Shown here piece by piece: positions 22,773 to 32,182 of a stretch of DNA of 64,000 bases. The DNA is from Rhodocyclales bacterium (GTDB lineage Bacteria > Pseudomonadota > Gammaproteobacteria > Burkholderiales > Rhodocyclaceae): the NCBI GenBank assembly GCA_028292505.1, contig JAQGMF010000010.1, positions 310,001 through 374,000 of the forward strand. Direction: 5' to 3'. The notes below the pieces were generated by a model, which saw only the letters and a program-made list of their open reading frames with translations, searched no databases and had not been told where the DNA came from. Position numbers and translations under genes: made by a program. Position 1 is the stretch's first letter; every line of letters starts with the position of its first letter.

Positions 22773-24272
22773 TCAACCGCCCAGCTTTTTCTTCAACAGC
22801 TCATTCACCTGCGCCGGACTAGCCTTGCCTTTGCTGGCCTTCATGACCTGACCGACCAGCGCGTTGAAAGCCTTCTCTTTGCCCGCGCGATATTCCTCGA
22901 CGTTCTTGGCGTTCGCCGCGATCACTTCGTCGATGATGGGTTCGATGGCCGAAACATCGGTGACTTGCTTGAGCCCGTTTTTCTCAATCAGCAGATCAGC
23001 AATATTGTCGGCTGCGTAGTACATCATTACGTCAAACTCTTCTGAATTATTCCTGTTCCAAATTTCATCAAATAGCTCGCGAGCTATTTTATTGGAGATC
23101 GTCGAATCACTAATTCGTCGAATGATGCCCGCAAGTTGCACAGGAGTTACTTGAACCATATTTGGGGCACCGTGCTTCATCAAATTAAGATACGAAGCTA
23201 AAGTTCCTGTCACCCAATTTGCACATAGCTTGGCATTTGTTACGCCAGCAGCATTAAGTAATTCCTGAAAGTACTCCGCCACTTCACGGCTGCTCGTCAG
23301 CGCCGCTGCGTCATAGGCGGACAGTCCGTATTCGTTCTGGAAACGCTCTGCCAGTTGCTGTGGCAACTCCGGCATCTCGCTCTTCACACGACTGATCCAC
23401 TCCGATGAAATTTCCAACGGCAGCAGATCAGGATCGGGAAAATAGCGGTAGTCGTGCGCGTCTTCCTTGCTGCGCATCGAGCGCGTCTCGCCGCTGTCCG
23501 GATCGAACAGCACCGTGGCCTGCTGAATCGCGTGGCCGTCCTCGATCTGTTCGATCTGCCATTGCACTTCGTAGTCGATGGCCTGCTGCATGAAGCGGAA
23601 GCTGTTGAGATTCTTGATCTCGCGACGCGTGCCTAATTTCTCCGCGCCTTTCTTGCGCACGGAGACGTTGGCGTCGCAGCGGAAAGATCCTTCCTGCATA
23701 TTGCCGTCGCAGATGTCGATCCATTGCACCAGCGAGTGTAGTGCTTTGGCATAAGCCACCGCCTCGGCTGAAGAGCGCATGTCCGGCTCAGTGACGATTT
23801 CCAGCAAGGGCGTGCCGGCACGATTCAGGTCGATGCCTGATTGGCCCTGGAAGTCTTCATGCAGGCTCTTGCCGGCGTCTTCTTCGAGATGAGCGCGCGT
23901 CAGGTTGACGGTCAGCGAATAAGCCTTGTCCCCCTCGCCAACCTGGACCGTGAGCGTGCCACCGACCACCACCGGCAGCTCGTACTGGCTGATCTGGTAG
24001 CCCTTGGGCAGATCCGGATAGAAGTAATTCTTGCGCGCAAAAATCGAGCGCGGCGCGATCTCGGCGCCAATCGCCAGTCCGAAGCGGATGGCGCGCGCCA
24101 CGGCGCCTTGATTCAATACGGGCAGCACGCCAGGCAAGGCGATATCGACGGCGCAGGCCTGCTCGTTTGGTTCAGCACCGAAGGCTGTGCTGGCGCCGGA
24201 AAAAATCTTGGACTTGGTGTTGAGCTGGGCGTGGGTTTCCAGGCCGATGACAACTTCCCAATCGCTTCTCAT
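22773..24272 (-). CDS. gatB: Asp/Glu-tRNA amidotransferase subunit B
   Basis: 499-residue GatB, which carries the kinase/tRNA-binding part of the enzyme converting Glu-tRNA(Gln) or Asp-tRNA(Asn) to the amides. The N-terminal catalytic cradle ([57 protein letters not shown]) and C-terminal YqeY-like tail ([20 protein letters not shown]) are both complete. gatA and gatC are not next to it. Its start overlaps the stop of the DUF971 gene (ATGA). A segment at about 23040-23280 is about 42% GC, far below the flanks, suggesting a mosaic gene. Confidence 0.96.
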   Translation of the reverse strand: MRSDWEVVIGLETHAQLNTKSKIFSGASTAFGAEPNEQACAVDIALPGVLPVLNQGAVARAIRFGLAIGAEIAPRSIFARKNYFYPDLPKGYQISQYELPVVVGGTLTVQVGEGDKAYSLTVNLTRAHLEEDAGKSLHEDFQGQSGIDLNRAGTPLLEIVTEPDMRSSAEAVAYAKALHSLVQWIDICDGNMQEGSFRCDANVSVRKKGAEKLGTRREIKNLNSFRFMQQAIDYEVQWQIEQIEDGHAIQQATVLFDPDSGETRSMRSKEDAHDYRYFPDPDLLPLEISSEWISRVKSEMPELPQQLAERFQNEYGLSAYDAAALTSSREVAEYFQELLNAAGVTNAKLCANWVTGTLASYLNLMKHGAPNMVQVTPVQLAGIIRRISDSTISNKIARELFDEIWNRNNSEEFDVMMYYAADNIADLLIEKNGLKQVTDVSAIEPIIDEVIAANAKNVEEYRAGKEKAFNALVGQVMKASKGKASPAQVNELLKKKLGG

Positions 24273-24721
24273 GACGTGCTCGATGTGTTTATGCGTAGGC
24301 TTGCTATGTTACCGCAGCTGTTCAGTGGCAACCGCGCGGTGCGGGCGGCAGCATCGCGATTGGCGCCGGCCGTTTCGAGGCGCTGCAGGTAGTCTATCCA
24401 CAGGCTCTCGTGCTGCGTCGCCAGCAGGTAAAGGTGGTCCCAGCTGTAAAGACCGGAATCGTGGCCGTCCGAGAAAACCAGTTTCACGGCATAGTTACCC
24501 ACCGGCTCGATGGCGGTGATGGCCACCTCGCGCTTGCCGGTCTGGAGCACTTCCTGACCGATGCCATGGCCGCGCACTTCTGCCGAAGGCGAATAAACGC
24601 GCAGCAGCTCATGACTGAGTTGCGCACTCACACCATCGTCGAAATGGATTTCGAGCAGATGCGATTGTTGGTGCAGGCGCAGCTCTGTGGGGATGGGCGT
24701 ATCTTTGTTCAAGCCGGACAT
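24269..24721 (-). CDS. DUF971 (gamma-butyrobetaine hydroxylase N-terminal-like) protein
   Basis: 150 residues. The domain matches DUF971: [54 protein letters not shown] and [15 protein letters not shown]. The C-terminal 35 residues are less conserved and Ala/Arg-rich. Free-standing DUF971 proteins are thought to bind iron-sulfur or zinc centres or to be assembly factors; no cysteine ligands stand out here. It is coupled (ATGA) to gatB downstream and shares a divergent promoter region with phoB. Confidence 0.85.
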   Translation of the reverse strand: MSGLNKDTPIPTELRLHQQSHLLEIHFDDGVSAQLSHELLRVYSPSAEVRGHGIGQEVLQTGKREVAITAIEPVGNYAVKLVFSDGHDSGLYSWDHLYLLATQHESLWIDYLQRLETAGANRDAAARTARLPLNSCGNIASLRINTSSTS

Positions 24722-24775
24722 ATTTTTCTCGGGTGAAAGGGCCGTGACGGCGCGACTTTGTTTCAGAGCGATGAC

Positions 24776-24809
24776 GTGTCATAAATCGTTCATCAATCGG
24801 CAATACACT
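24776..24809 (+). promoter_or_regulatory. Pho box and -10 of phoB
   Basis: GTGTCATAAATCGTTCAT (24776-24793) matches the 18-base Pho box consensus at 15 positions. TACACT (24804-24809) follows after 10 bases, the standard distance for a PhoB-activated promoter in which the box replaces the -35. The phoB start is at 24840. Positive autoregulation is expected. Confidence 0.75.
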
Positions 24810-24839
24810 GCGCTCAATTCATCGCAAAGCAAACAAATT

Positions 24840-25547
24840 ATGGCCGCCAATATTCTGCTGGTTGAAGACGAACCCGCGATTCAGGAACTGATTGCCGCGA
24901 ATCTTACCCGCGCCGGCCACACGGTGGTGCGCGCGGCAGATGCGGAAACGGCGCAGCGCATCGTGCGCGATGCCTTGCCGGACTTGGTGCTCCTCGACTG
25001 GATGCTGCCCGGCATGTCGGGCATCGAGCTGGCGCGCAGGTTGCGTGCCGATGAACGCACGCGGCAGATTCCGCTCATCATGCTGACCGCCCGCGGTGAG
25101 GAAGAGGACCGCGTGCTAGGGCTGGAAACCGGCGCTGACGATTACATCTCCAAGCCATTCAGCCCGCGCGAGCTGGTGGCACGCATCAAGGCCGTACTGC
25201 GTCGCCGGGCACCGGAAGCCACCGAAGACGCGGTGGAGACCTCGGGCCTGCGTCTCGACCCGTCGACGCATCGCGTCACGGCTGGCGAAGTCGGCATCAA
25301 TCTCGGCCCGACGGAATTTCGCCTGCTGCATTACCTCATGACCCACCCGGAACGCGTACACTCGCGCTCGCAACTGCTCGACCAGGTCTGGGGCGATCAT
25401 GTCTTCGTGGAAGAGCGTACCGTCGATGTGCACATCCGCCGTCTGCGCAGCGCGCTCGAAGTCTCGCAGCATGACCGCCTGATCCAGACCGTGCGTGGCA
25501 GCGGCTATCGTCTATCGGCGGATGTTTCAGCTGTCGATAACGTCTGA
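24840..25547 (+). CDS. phoB: Phosphate regulon response regulator PhoB
   Basis: 235-residue OmpR-type regulator. The receiver domain has phospho-acceptor D53 ([12 protein letters not shown]) and the switch Lys in [20 protein letters not shown]. The C-terminal winged helix ([37 protein letters not shown]) is of PhoB type. It controls phosphate uptake genes under phosphate limitation together with PhoR just downstream. ATG 24840 follows the Pho-box promoter by 30 bases. Confidence 0.95.
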   Translation: MAANILLVEDEPAIQELIAANLTRAGHTVVRAADAETAQRIVRDALPDLVLLDWMLPGMSGIELARRLRADERTRQIPLIMLTARGEEEDRVLGLETGADDYISKPFSPRELVARIKAVLRRRAPEATEDAVETSGLRLDPSTHRVTAGEVGINLGPTEFRLLHYLMTHPERVHSRSQLLDQVWGDHVFVEERTVDVHIRRLRSALEVSQHDRLIQTVRGSGYRLSADVSAVDNV

Positions 25548-25601
25548 GGCACCCAGCTCGCCGCCGGGTGAGCGTCATAACGAACTGGGTGAGGTACTGT
25601 T

Positions 25602-26927
25602 ATTTTTCCGAGCCGCCTGATCTGGACGTATGCATTAAGCATATTTTCCGGTTTACTGATCGCTGCCTGTTTCGTATGGGCACTCTGGAGCGGCCTCGCC
25701 GCTGCGCTATTCCTGTGCGCGGGCCTGTTGGCCGTCGGCGTTTATCATCTGCGTAATCTTGGCAAGCTGATGAACTGGGCGCGCGAGCCGCTAGGCACAC
25801 CGACGCCGCACGCCATGGGTACCTGGGATCACGTTTTCGCGTCACTGGCGCGGCGCTCGCGCATTGCTTACGATCAACGCGAACGTCTATCGCAAACGCT
25901 GGCACGCTTCCGCGAAGCAGCGCTAGCCATGCCAGACGGCGTGGTGTATCTGACGCGGCTGAATCTCATCGAGTGGATTAATCTCGCCGCTGAACGCCAC
26001 TTCGACCTCGATGCCTCGCGCGACCTGGGCAGCGCTATCACCAATCTCGTGCGACAGCCGGACTTCGTGCATTACGTGGAATCGGGCGACTATCGCGAGC
26101 CGCTGCTGTTCAAGCCCACGCGCAGTGACGGTCTGACCTTGTCGATGCAGATTGTGCCTTTCGGCGAAGATCTGAAAATGCTGTTGTCACGCGACATCAG
26201 CCAGCTCGAAAAGCTGGAGACGATGCGCCGCGATTTCGTCGCCAATGTCTCGCACGAGCTCAAGACGCCACTTACGGTGGTCAGTGGTTTTGTCGAGATG
26301 CTGCATGATGGCCTCGAAGATTTTTCAGCCGAAGATATGCGCCGCTACCTGCGTCTGGCCACCGAGCAATCGGTGCGTATGCAACGGCTCATTGAAGACT
26401 TGCTGGCGCTCTCCGCACTGGAGACCGGTGCGCCAATGCCGGTGGATGACAAAGTCGATGTGCAGGGGTTGTTGCGCGCCGTCGCGCAAGAGGCCGAGTT
26501 GCTCTCCGCCGGGCGTCATCGCATTGTCATAGAGGCCGGCGTCGGCGCTGCACTGATCGGCTCACAGAAAGAGATTCACAGCGTGCTGGCCAATCTGGCC
26601 ACCAATGCCGTGCGTTATACGCCCGAAGGCGGCGAGATTCGCCTGATCTGGCAAAGCACCCACGAAGGTGCCGAGCTTGCCGTGCAGGACAATGGCCCCG
26701 GCATCGATGCGCACCATCTGCCGCGCCTGACCGAGCGTTTCTATCGTGTCGATCGCGGCCGTTCGCGCGAAACCGGCGGCACGGGCTTGGGTCTGGCCAT
26801 TGTCAAGCACGTGCTGACGCGCCACCAGGGAACATTGGAAATTCAGAGTGAGGCGGGACGCGGTAGTCGTTTTGCGGCGCATTTTCCGGCACGTCGCGTG
26901 GTGTGGGCAGAAAAGACAACGTCATGA
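25602..26927 (+). CDS. phoR: Phosphate regulon sensor kinase PhoR (probable non-standard start)
   Basis: Histidine kinase with two N-terminal membrane helices (LIWTYALSIFSGLLIAACFV and AALFLCAGLLAVGVYHL), a PAS-like domain (about 85-190), the H-box FVANVSHELKTPLT, and ATPase motifs NLATNAVRYTPEGG, DNGPGI and GTGLGLAIVKH. The first helix is encoded upstream of any ATG, GTG or TTG in frame; the frame is open only from 25593. ATT 25602 with GAGG 7 bases before it fits best, CTG 25617 is an alternative, and TTG 25728 would delete both helices. It lies 54 bases after phoB. Confidence 0.88.
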   Translation: MFPSRLIWTYALSIFSGLLIAACFVWALWSGLAAALFLCAGLLAVGVYHLRNLGKLMNWAREPLGTPTPHAMGTWDHVFASLARRSRIAYDQRERLSQTLARFREAALAMPDGVVYLTRLNLIEWINLAAERHFDLDASRDLGSAITNLVRQPDFVHYVESGDYREPLLFKPTRSDGLTLSMQIVPFGEDLKMLLSRDISQLEKLETMRRDFVANVSHELKTPLTVVSGFVEMLHDGLEDFSAEDMRRYLRLATEQSVRMQRLIEDLLALSALETGAPMPVDDKVDVQGLLRAVAQEAELLSAGRHRIVIEAGVGAALIGSQKEIHSVLANLATNAVRYTPEGGEIRLIWQSTHEGAELAVQDNGPGIDAHHLPRLTERFYRVDRGRSRETGGTGLGLAIVKHVLTRHQGTLEIQSEAGRGSRFAAHFPARRVVWAEKTTS

Positions 26928-26968
26928 AATGACGTTCGCATCGCAGGGCGTGGAGCGCCAAAGGCGTT

Positions 26969-26984
26969 GCGCACCAAGGTGCGC
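26969..26984 (+). terminator. Hairpin between phoR and the convergent gene
   Basis: GCGCACC-AA-GGTGCGC is a perfect 7-bp stem in the 76-base gap between convergent phoR and the gene ending at 27004. No T-run follows, so it is only a candidate. Confidence 0.3.
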
Positions 26985-27003
26985 GTCACGGCAGCCTCAA
27001 CGA

Positions 27004-28638
27004 TCAATCCACCGCATCTTCAGCCGGCTCACGTGTGAAAGTGACGCGATCGAAGTTGGCGCCACGCGCCACGAGCTTCACCATGCGCGCGAACCATGCC
27101 CCTTGCTCAAACACCTCGACGCGGCGATTGGCGAGGTACCAGCCCGACGGCACGATGATGCTGACTTCAGTCTTGAGCGCCGGCACTGAGGGGATCATGA
27201 AGCCCAGGCGATAACGTTCGCGTGCGGAACGATCGCCCAGGTGGAGCCGTACGGCAACGACCCTGGGTGGTCCCGGCAGCAGATTCACACCCGCCTGCAG
27301 GGTGCCATTGTGCTGGTACTGTAGCCAGCTCACCTCGGCCAGCAGCATCGATTCGGACGGCGTGGCGCGCAGGCCGACAAGCTGTCGATGCTCGACGCGC
27401 GAATCGCCCTGACTGCGCGCCAGGCGGTAACCGGCAACGGACTGATCCGTCACCTGCCACACTTCTTCCTGCGCATAGCCAAGCTGTGCAGCGCGTTTCA
27501 CCAGATATTCCGGCGTGATTTCGGATTCGGCGCGCTCACCGAAGGTGCGCATCACCTGCGTCTCGGAGAAGCTCGTCACACGCGCATCGGCGGGCTGCGC
27601 GAATTCGCGTCCTTCGAGAAAGAAGGCAATGGTCTGCTGGTCCACGCACAGCTGCACCTTGGCGCTGAGGCGCCGCCGCGGGAAGCGTCGGCCCGCCGCA
27701 GCATGGCCCCAGGGGCGGTACAAGGACACGAGCAGACGCGAGCAGGCCGGCTGCATGCAATCGTCGCCAAGGCCCAACGATGCCGGTGAAACGCCCTTCT
27801 TCAGTTGTGCCACGACGGCCTGGATATGGTTCGCCAGGCGCTTGGTGTCGATGCCGCGCACCGGTGCTTCGGGCACGATCAGACCGATCGGGCGCAGGCC
27901 ATGATCGGCATTGACGTCGAGTGCAAACTGGGTTGCTTTTTCGGGGCGCGGCTCATTGCCGGGCAGCACCATGCAATAAGGCGCGAAGCGCTGCGCCCAA
28001 CGCATGATCCACACCAACTCGCGCGGTGTGCGGCCGCTAGGCATGGCCGCATCTACGAGCAGCAATGCCACATAACACTCCTGCGCACTCTGCGCGCCCC
28101 ACACTTCGTTAAGCGCATCCGGCACGCGTACGTCCGCCAGACCAGCACGCTCCGAAGCCACGAACAAGCCGTGCAGATTGCGCCACAAACCCGGCGGCAT
28201 CTCGCGGCGCGCGCGGAAATTCTCGACCATCGCCAAGGCGCAATACTGGATGCGACGGTGCGCCAGCAGGGCGCGCTTGTCGACGAAGCCGGGGTCCATT
28301 GCCGAGCGTTGTGCGATCAGCGCATAACTCTTGGCCATTGTGTTCCAGCCCGCCACCACGCGCTGCAGACGTTCGTCTTCTTCGCTGGCGGGCGGCAACG
28401 GACGGGCGACGTAACGCTGCGAGGCTTGCGCCATGATGAAATCGAGCGTCGTGCGAATCTCTTCGAGCACTTGCAGATGCTCCACCGGCTCGGGCGGATG
28501 GGCACACATGCCATCAAGGACAAGTGCCATGACGGCCATCGAATCGTCCACGTCGGTCGGGTTGAGCGCGCGCAGCGCGCCAAGGCACTGCGACGACTGG
28601 GAAAAGTCGATGTGGGCTAGTTTACGCGTGCCAATCAT
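27004..28638 (-). CDS. Conserved protein of unknown function, possible PilZ-like c-di-GMP effector
   Basis: 544 residues. There is no signal peptide or membrane helix, so it is cytoplasmic. The N-terminal half is helical (IRTTLDFIMAQASQRYVARP, WNTMAKSYALIAQRS, RIQYCALAMVENFRARREMP). The C-terminal part has a beta-rich stretch (HRQLVGLRATPSESMLLAEV, LQAGVNLLPGPPRVVAVRLH) with the shape of a PilZ domain, and large size and layout recall FimW-type proteins. The PilZ RxxxR motif is not clear, so this stays tentative. ATG 28638 has GGAGG 9 bases upstream; a TTG at 28644 is less likely. Confidence 0.6.
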   Translation of the reverse strand: MIGTRKLAHIDFSQSSQCLGALRALNPTDVDDSMAVMALVLDGMCAHPPEPVEHLQVLEEIRTTLDFIMAQASQRYVARPLPPASEEDERLQRVVAGWNTMAKSYALIAQRSAMDPGFVDKRALLAHRRIQYCALAMVENFRARREMPPGLWRNLHGLFVASERAGLADVRVPDALNEVWGAQSAQECYVALLLVDAAMPSGRTPRELVWIMRWAQRFAPYCMVLPGNEPRPEKATQFALDVNADHGLRPIGLIVPEAPVRGIDTKRLANHIQAVVAQLKKGVSPASLGLGDDCMQPACSRLLVSLYRPWGHAAAGRRFPRRRLSAKVQLCVDQQTIAFFLEGREFAQPADARVTSFSETQVMRTFGERAESEITPEYLVKRAAQLGYAQEEVWQVTDQSVAGYRLARSQGDSRVEHRQLVGLRATPSESMLLAEVSWLQYQHNGTLQAGVNLLPGPPRVVAVRLHLGDRSARERYRLGFMIPSVPALKTEVSIIVPSGWYLANRRVEVFEQGAWFARMVKLVARGANFDRVTFTREPAEDAVD

Positions 28639-28829
28639 CAGCAAATACCTCCCTCGACGGCTCCGTGGGCAGAATGCAGGAGCCTGTCCGGTGCAAATGA
28701 TATGACGGCACCACCTATCGGATAGGCCCGAAGATATGCAGAAAGTTGCGCTGCGGTCAAAGAAACGGTGACAAAACCACCCGTGCTTACCGATTTTCCA
28801 CTCGATTTAGTGCCAGCTGCCGCGTACAT
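28638..28829 (-). CDS. Possible 63-residue small ORF coupled to the downstream unknown gene
   Basis: An open frame from ATG 28829 (MYAAAGTKSSGKSVSTGG...) ends at a TGA that overlaps the downstream ATG as TGATG. GAGGG lies about 10 bases before its start. The product has no recognisable domain and one moderately hydrophobic stretch. Coupling is the only argument for translation, so this is a weak call. Confidence 0.25.
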   Translation of the reverse strand: MYAAAGTKSSGKSVSTGGFVTVSLTAAQLSAYLRAYPIGGAVISFAPDRLLHSAHGAVEGGIC

Positions 28830-29048
28830 AGTGCCAAATCCCTCGAATAAGATCTGCCCGGAAACGCCACGACAAGAGCCCCTACCGGCCCGCTGGCTGC
28901 CCGTCCCCACTGGCGGCGAGTATGACAGACGACGATTCTTCCGAACAAATCAAGCGGCTGTACGGTCGTATGCGGGCGTTCGTGTCGCCTGACGGTATTG
29001 TGAACGCCCGGCGATCTGGCATCGATCAAAAATTGAAGAAGGAATGTG
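28830..29048. other. Intergenic region upstream of the ABC exporter
   Basis: The gap 28639-29048 separates divergent genes. Apart from the weak small ORF and a short dyad CCTATC-G-GATAGG (28714-28726), I see no RNA gene, repeat or clear sigma-70 promoter. AAGGA precedes the ABC gene start at 29049. Confidence 0.4.
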
Positions 29049-30839
29049 ATGGACTGGAGTCATGAACTACTTGCCAGCCTGATCTGGCTTGGCAAGGCTT
29101 TTATCATCAGTGTGGTGGGCCTGATCGTCACCACGTGGGCGCTATGCCGCTTCACCGTGTGGGGGCGCCAATTCAGGCGCCTGGCATGGCCTTGGTTCAA
29201 GCCTTCACGCAGCGTGTGGCCGCTAGCGGCCTTGGCGCTAATAATATTTATGTCCCTTTTTTCAGTGCGTCTGAATGTGCTGCTCTCTTTTTGGAGAAAC
29301 GGCCTCTATACCGCGATTCAGAAACTCGACGCGCCGGGATTCTGGTCGATGATCATCGTCTTTGCTGTCTTGGCTACGATTCACGTCGGTAGATCGATGT
29401 TTGAACTTTATGTGCGCCAATCCTTGGTCATTCATTGGCGGGCCGGGCTTACGGACTTTCTGGTTAAGCACTGGCTTACAGAGCAAAACTACTACCGAAG
29501 CCGCTATGTGGCGGACGGAATGGACAACCCCGATCAACGTATCCAGCAAGATGCCAACAGCTTTGTCACGCTGTCTTTGGACTTGGCGATGGGGCTATTG
29601 GAAGCCGTGGTTTCTTTGCTGTCATTCACGATTGTTCTTTGGGCTTTGTCCGGATCGTTGTCGATTTTCGGTTTCCAGTTGTCTCGCGCAATGGTCTTCC
29701 TCGCGTACCTATATGTAATTGTCGCAACAATATTCGCGGTATGGATCGGTCGTCCCTTGATCCAATTAAGCTTTCTCTCCGAAAAACTCAATGCAAATTT
29801 CCGCTACGCACTCGTGCGGATGCGCGAATATGGCGAAAGCATATCTTTCTTCCGAGGAGAGTCTGTAGAAAACAAGACATTGACAGGCCGCTTTGCAAGC
29901 ATCGTGAACAATATGTGGGGCTTGCTTTTTCGGCGGATTAAACTTCAAGGTTTCAATTTGGCGAGCGGTCAAGCCGCCGTCATATTCCCCATGATCGTTC
30001 AGGCTCCGCGATTATTTAGCAAAGAAATTACTTTGGGCGATTGGAGCCAGACAAACGAGGCGTTTAATCAGGTACAGGATGCTCTATCCTTCTTTCGCGA
30101 GGCCTACGATGACTTTGCGAGTTACCGTGCCGTTTTAAACCGGCTTAGCGGTTTTCTTAATGCCATGGACGCTGCCGAGCAGCTACCTGCCGTACAGGCT
30201 GAGAGCGATGGCGCGCGGCTGGCGTTCGTATCCTTGTCGGTACGCACGCCGGATCATGTGCTGCTGCTTGAAAACCTTGATCTGTCCTTGTCGCCAGGCG
30301 CGGCGCTGCTGATCCGCGGTCCGTCCGGCGCGGGCAAGACCACGCTGCTGCGGGCAGTTTCAGGGCTGTGGCCGTTCGCCACCGGCAAGGTGATTCGGCC
30401 GCAAGGTAAAGCCTCGCTTTTTCTGCCGCAGAAGCCTTATCTGCCGCTCGGCACTTTGCGCGCGGCGCTGTATTACCCCGACAGTACACAATCCGGCACG
30501 AATGCTGATGACATACTAAGGCATTGCCAGCTAGGGCATCTTGTCAGCCGCCTTGACGAGGAAGATGACTGGACCGGCATCCTGTCGCTCGGCGAACAGC
30601 AACGTCTAGCCATCGGACGAGCGCTACTTGCCAAGCCACAGGTGCTGTTCCTCGACGAGGCCAGTTCGGCCATGGACGAGGGTCTGGAACATGGGATGTA
30701 CCGCTTGCTGCGCGCATCGCTGCCGGACGCGATCCTGGTCAGCGTCGGACATCGCAGCAGCCTGCTGGAATTCCATACCCAGGAGCTAGAAATGCTCGGC
30801 GAAGGGAGATGGCAAATGCGTGAGCTGGTGCACGCATAG
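29049..30839 (+). CDS. SbmA/BacA-YddA type ABC transporter (fused permease and ATPase)
   Basis: 596-residue half-transporter that works as a dimer. The membrane domain (about 1-370, six helices) has the ABC_membrane_2 signature (NPDQRIQQDANSFVTLSLDL, EKLNANFRYALVRMREYGES). The ATPase domain has Walker A GPSGAGKT (424-431), ABC signature LSLGEQQRLAIGRALL, Walker B VLFLDEASSAMDE and a His in VSVGHRSSLLEF. Relatives move peptides, bleomycin or cobalamin-like compounds. ATG 29049 has AAGGA upstream. The membrane half is about 47% GC while the ATPase half is about 65%, with the change near 30170, suggesting recombination at the domain joint. Confidence 0.92.
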   Translation: MDWSHELLASLIWLGKAFIISVVGLIVTTWALCRFTVWGRQFRRLAWPWFKPSRSVWPLAALALIIFMSLFSVRLNVLLSFWRNGLYTAIQKLDAPGFWSMIIVFAVLATIHVGRSMFELYVRQSLVIHWRAGLTDFLVKHWLTEQNYYRSRYVADGMDNPDQRIQQDANSFVTLSLDLAMGLLEAVVSLLSFTIVLWALSGSLSIFGFQLSRAMVFLAYLYVIVATIFAVWIGRPLIQLSFLSEKLNANFRYALVRMREYGESISFFRGESVENKTLTGRFASIVNNMWGLLFRRIKLQGFNLASGQAAVIFPMIVQAPRLFSKEITLGDWSQTNEAFNQVQDALSFFREAYDDFASYRAVLNRLSGFLNAMDAAEQLPAVQAESDGARLAFVSLSVRTPDHVLLLENLDLSLSPGAALLIRGPSGAGKTTLLRAVSGLWPFATGKVIRPQGKASLFLPQKPYLPLGTLRAALYYPDSTQSGTNADDILRHCQLGHLVSRLDEEDDWTGILSLGEQQRLAIGRALLAKPQVLFLDEASSAMDEGLEHGMYRLLRASLPDAILVSVGHRSSLLEFHTQELEMLGEGRWQMRELVHA

Positions 30840-30987
30840 TCGGCATTTCTCTCGTCGCATGGACGGTGCTGTGTGGTGAGATGCGTGCGCCGACGAACAC
30901 TCACACTATGGCTTGTCGGATACGCTTGGCATGCGTTGCGCCATTGATATGGCGCCGTCATTTCAATCGACTTGTATCTGGAGCGCC

Positions 30988-31785
30988 ATGTATATGCATC
31001 ACATCCGCCAGGGCGTCGGCAAGCCGCTGCTGCTTATTCATGGTCTCGGTGGCAGCTGGCGTTCGTGGAGCCCGATTCTCGACGCACTGACGACCACGCG
31101 CGAAGTGATTGCGGTCGACCTGCCGGGGCACGGTCAGACACCGTCGCTCGAAGGCGAGACATCGATACGCACACTCGCCAATGCGCTGACGGAGTTCCTT
31201 GCTGCCAATAATCTGATTGGCATAGATGCGGTCGGCAGCTCGATGGGCGCGAGTCTGGTGCTGGAGCTGGCGCGCCGCGGCGGTGTGCTCGGCGCCGTGG
31301 TGTCGTTCGATCCGGGGGGCTTCTGGTGCGGCTGGGAGATTCCTGTTTTCCATGGCTCGCTATACGTCTCGATCCGCCTCGCACGCGCCCTGCGCCCGCT
31401 GATGCCAACCCTGGCACGACACACGATGACGCGCACGCTGTTCTTTGCGCAGCTGTCGGCACGGCCATGGAAATTGCCGCCGCAATTGTTGATCGACGAG
31501 ATGCGCAGCTATGTCGCCTCGCCCTCATTCGACGAGTTGCTGCATCGTCTCGGCCATGGCGAAGCACTGAAGGGCGCGCCGCGCGGCAGCATCAAACATC
31601 CTCTGGCGATCGGCTGGGGACGTCGCGATCGCATCTGCTTTCCGCGTCAGGCGGCGCGCGCGCAAGCACTGTTTCCCGATGCGCATCTGCACTGGTTCGA
31701 GCATAGCGGCCACTTTCCGCATTGGGATATGCCGCAGCAGGCGATCGAGCTGATCCTCGCTACGACCGGCAGGAATGTCGAATGA
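30988..31785 (+). CDS. Alpha/beta hydrolase
   Basis: 265-residue hydrolase. Motifs in order are LLLIHGLGGSWRSWSPIL (oxyanion region), VDLPGHGQTPSLEGE, the nucleophile elbow GSSMGAS, an acid in IGWGRRDRICFP and the His in FEHSGHFPHWDMPQQA. ATG 30988 (MYMHHIRQG) is chosen because GGAG lies 5 bases upstream; earlier starts are possible but add nothing conserved. It is cytoplasmic. Substrate unknown (ester or C-C bond hydrolase). It is 148 bases downstream of the ABC exporter on the same strand. Confidence 0.85.
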   Translation: MYMHHIRQGVGKPLLLIHGLGGSWRSWSPILDALTTTREVIAVDLPGHGQTPSLEGETSIRTLANALTEFLAANNLIGIDAVGSSMGASLVLELARRGGVLGAVVSFDPGGFWCGWEIPVFHGSLYVSIRLARALRPLMPTLARHTMTRTLFFAQLSARPWKLPPQLLIDEMRSYVASPSFDELLHRLGHGEALKGAPRGSIKHPLAIGWGRRDRICFPRQAARAQALFPDAHLHWFEHSGHFPHWDMPQQAIELILATTGRNVE

Positions 31786-31796
31786 ACTCTGCCGAA

Positions 31797-32159
31797 CTAA
31801 CTCTGGCCCGGTGAGGGCTTGCCGAGTGCAGCGGCGGTCTGCTCTAGCGCGCGTTTGCCCGCTGCATCGGCAGACCGGTAGTTCTCGAGAAGCGCTGCTT
31901 CCCTGGGCGGCAGGATGGGTTCGTGCAGGGCCAGTGCGCTGGCCGTGGCCGTCTGGTAGCTGAAGCGCGTGCCGGTAACGACGTAAAGGATATCGCCGCC
32001 GATGGACGCGAACGAGGCGAGGTATTGGGCATCGGGCAAGCGAACACCGGATTCGTAATTGACCTGTGTGCGCGTCGTGACGCTGCATGACCGCGCGACC
32101 TCGGATTGAGGCTTTGCCAGACGCAGTCGCTCGGATTTCAGACGCTCCCCAATACTCAC
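31797..32159 (-). CDS. XRE-family (phage repressor-like) transcriptional regulator
   Basis: 120 residues with an N-terminal helix-turn-helix (GERLKSERLRLAKPQSEVAR, TTRTQVNYESGVRLPDAQYL), followed by GGDILYVVTGTRF, a block typical of small phage-type repressors. The C-terminal half is helical. It starts at GTG 32159 with AAGGA upstream. The perfect dyad at 32185-32208 in its promoter is a likely autoregulatory operator. No phage genes are adjacent, so this is either a captured regulator or a prophage remnant. Confidence 0.85.
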   Translation of the reverse strand: MSIGERLKSERLRLAKPQSEVARSCSVTTRTQVNYESGVRLPDAQYLASFASIGGDILYVVTGTRFSYQTATASALALHEPILPPREAALLENYRSADAAGKRALEQTAAALGKPSPGQS

Positions 32160-32182
32160 GAAAAATATTTCCTTATTTTACT

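Noticed and set aside
25728-26927. TTG 25728 as the PhoR start
   Set aside because: It would remove both membrane helices that are clearly encoded in the same frame upstream.
28714-28726. CCTATC-G-GATAGG dyad upstream of the unknown gene at 27004
   Set aside because: Six-base arms are expected by chance in a window of this size and it lies within a possible small ORF.
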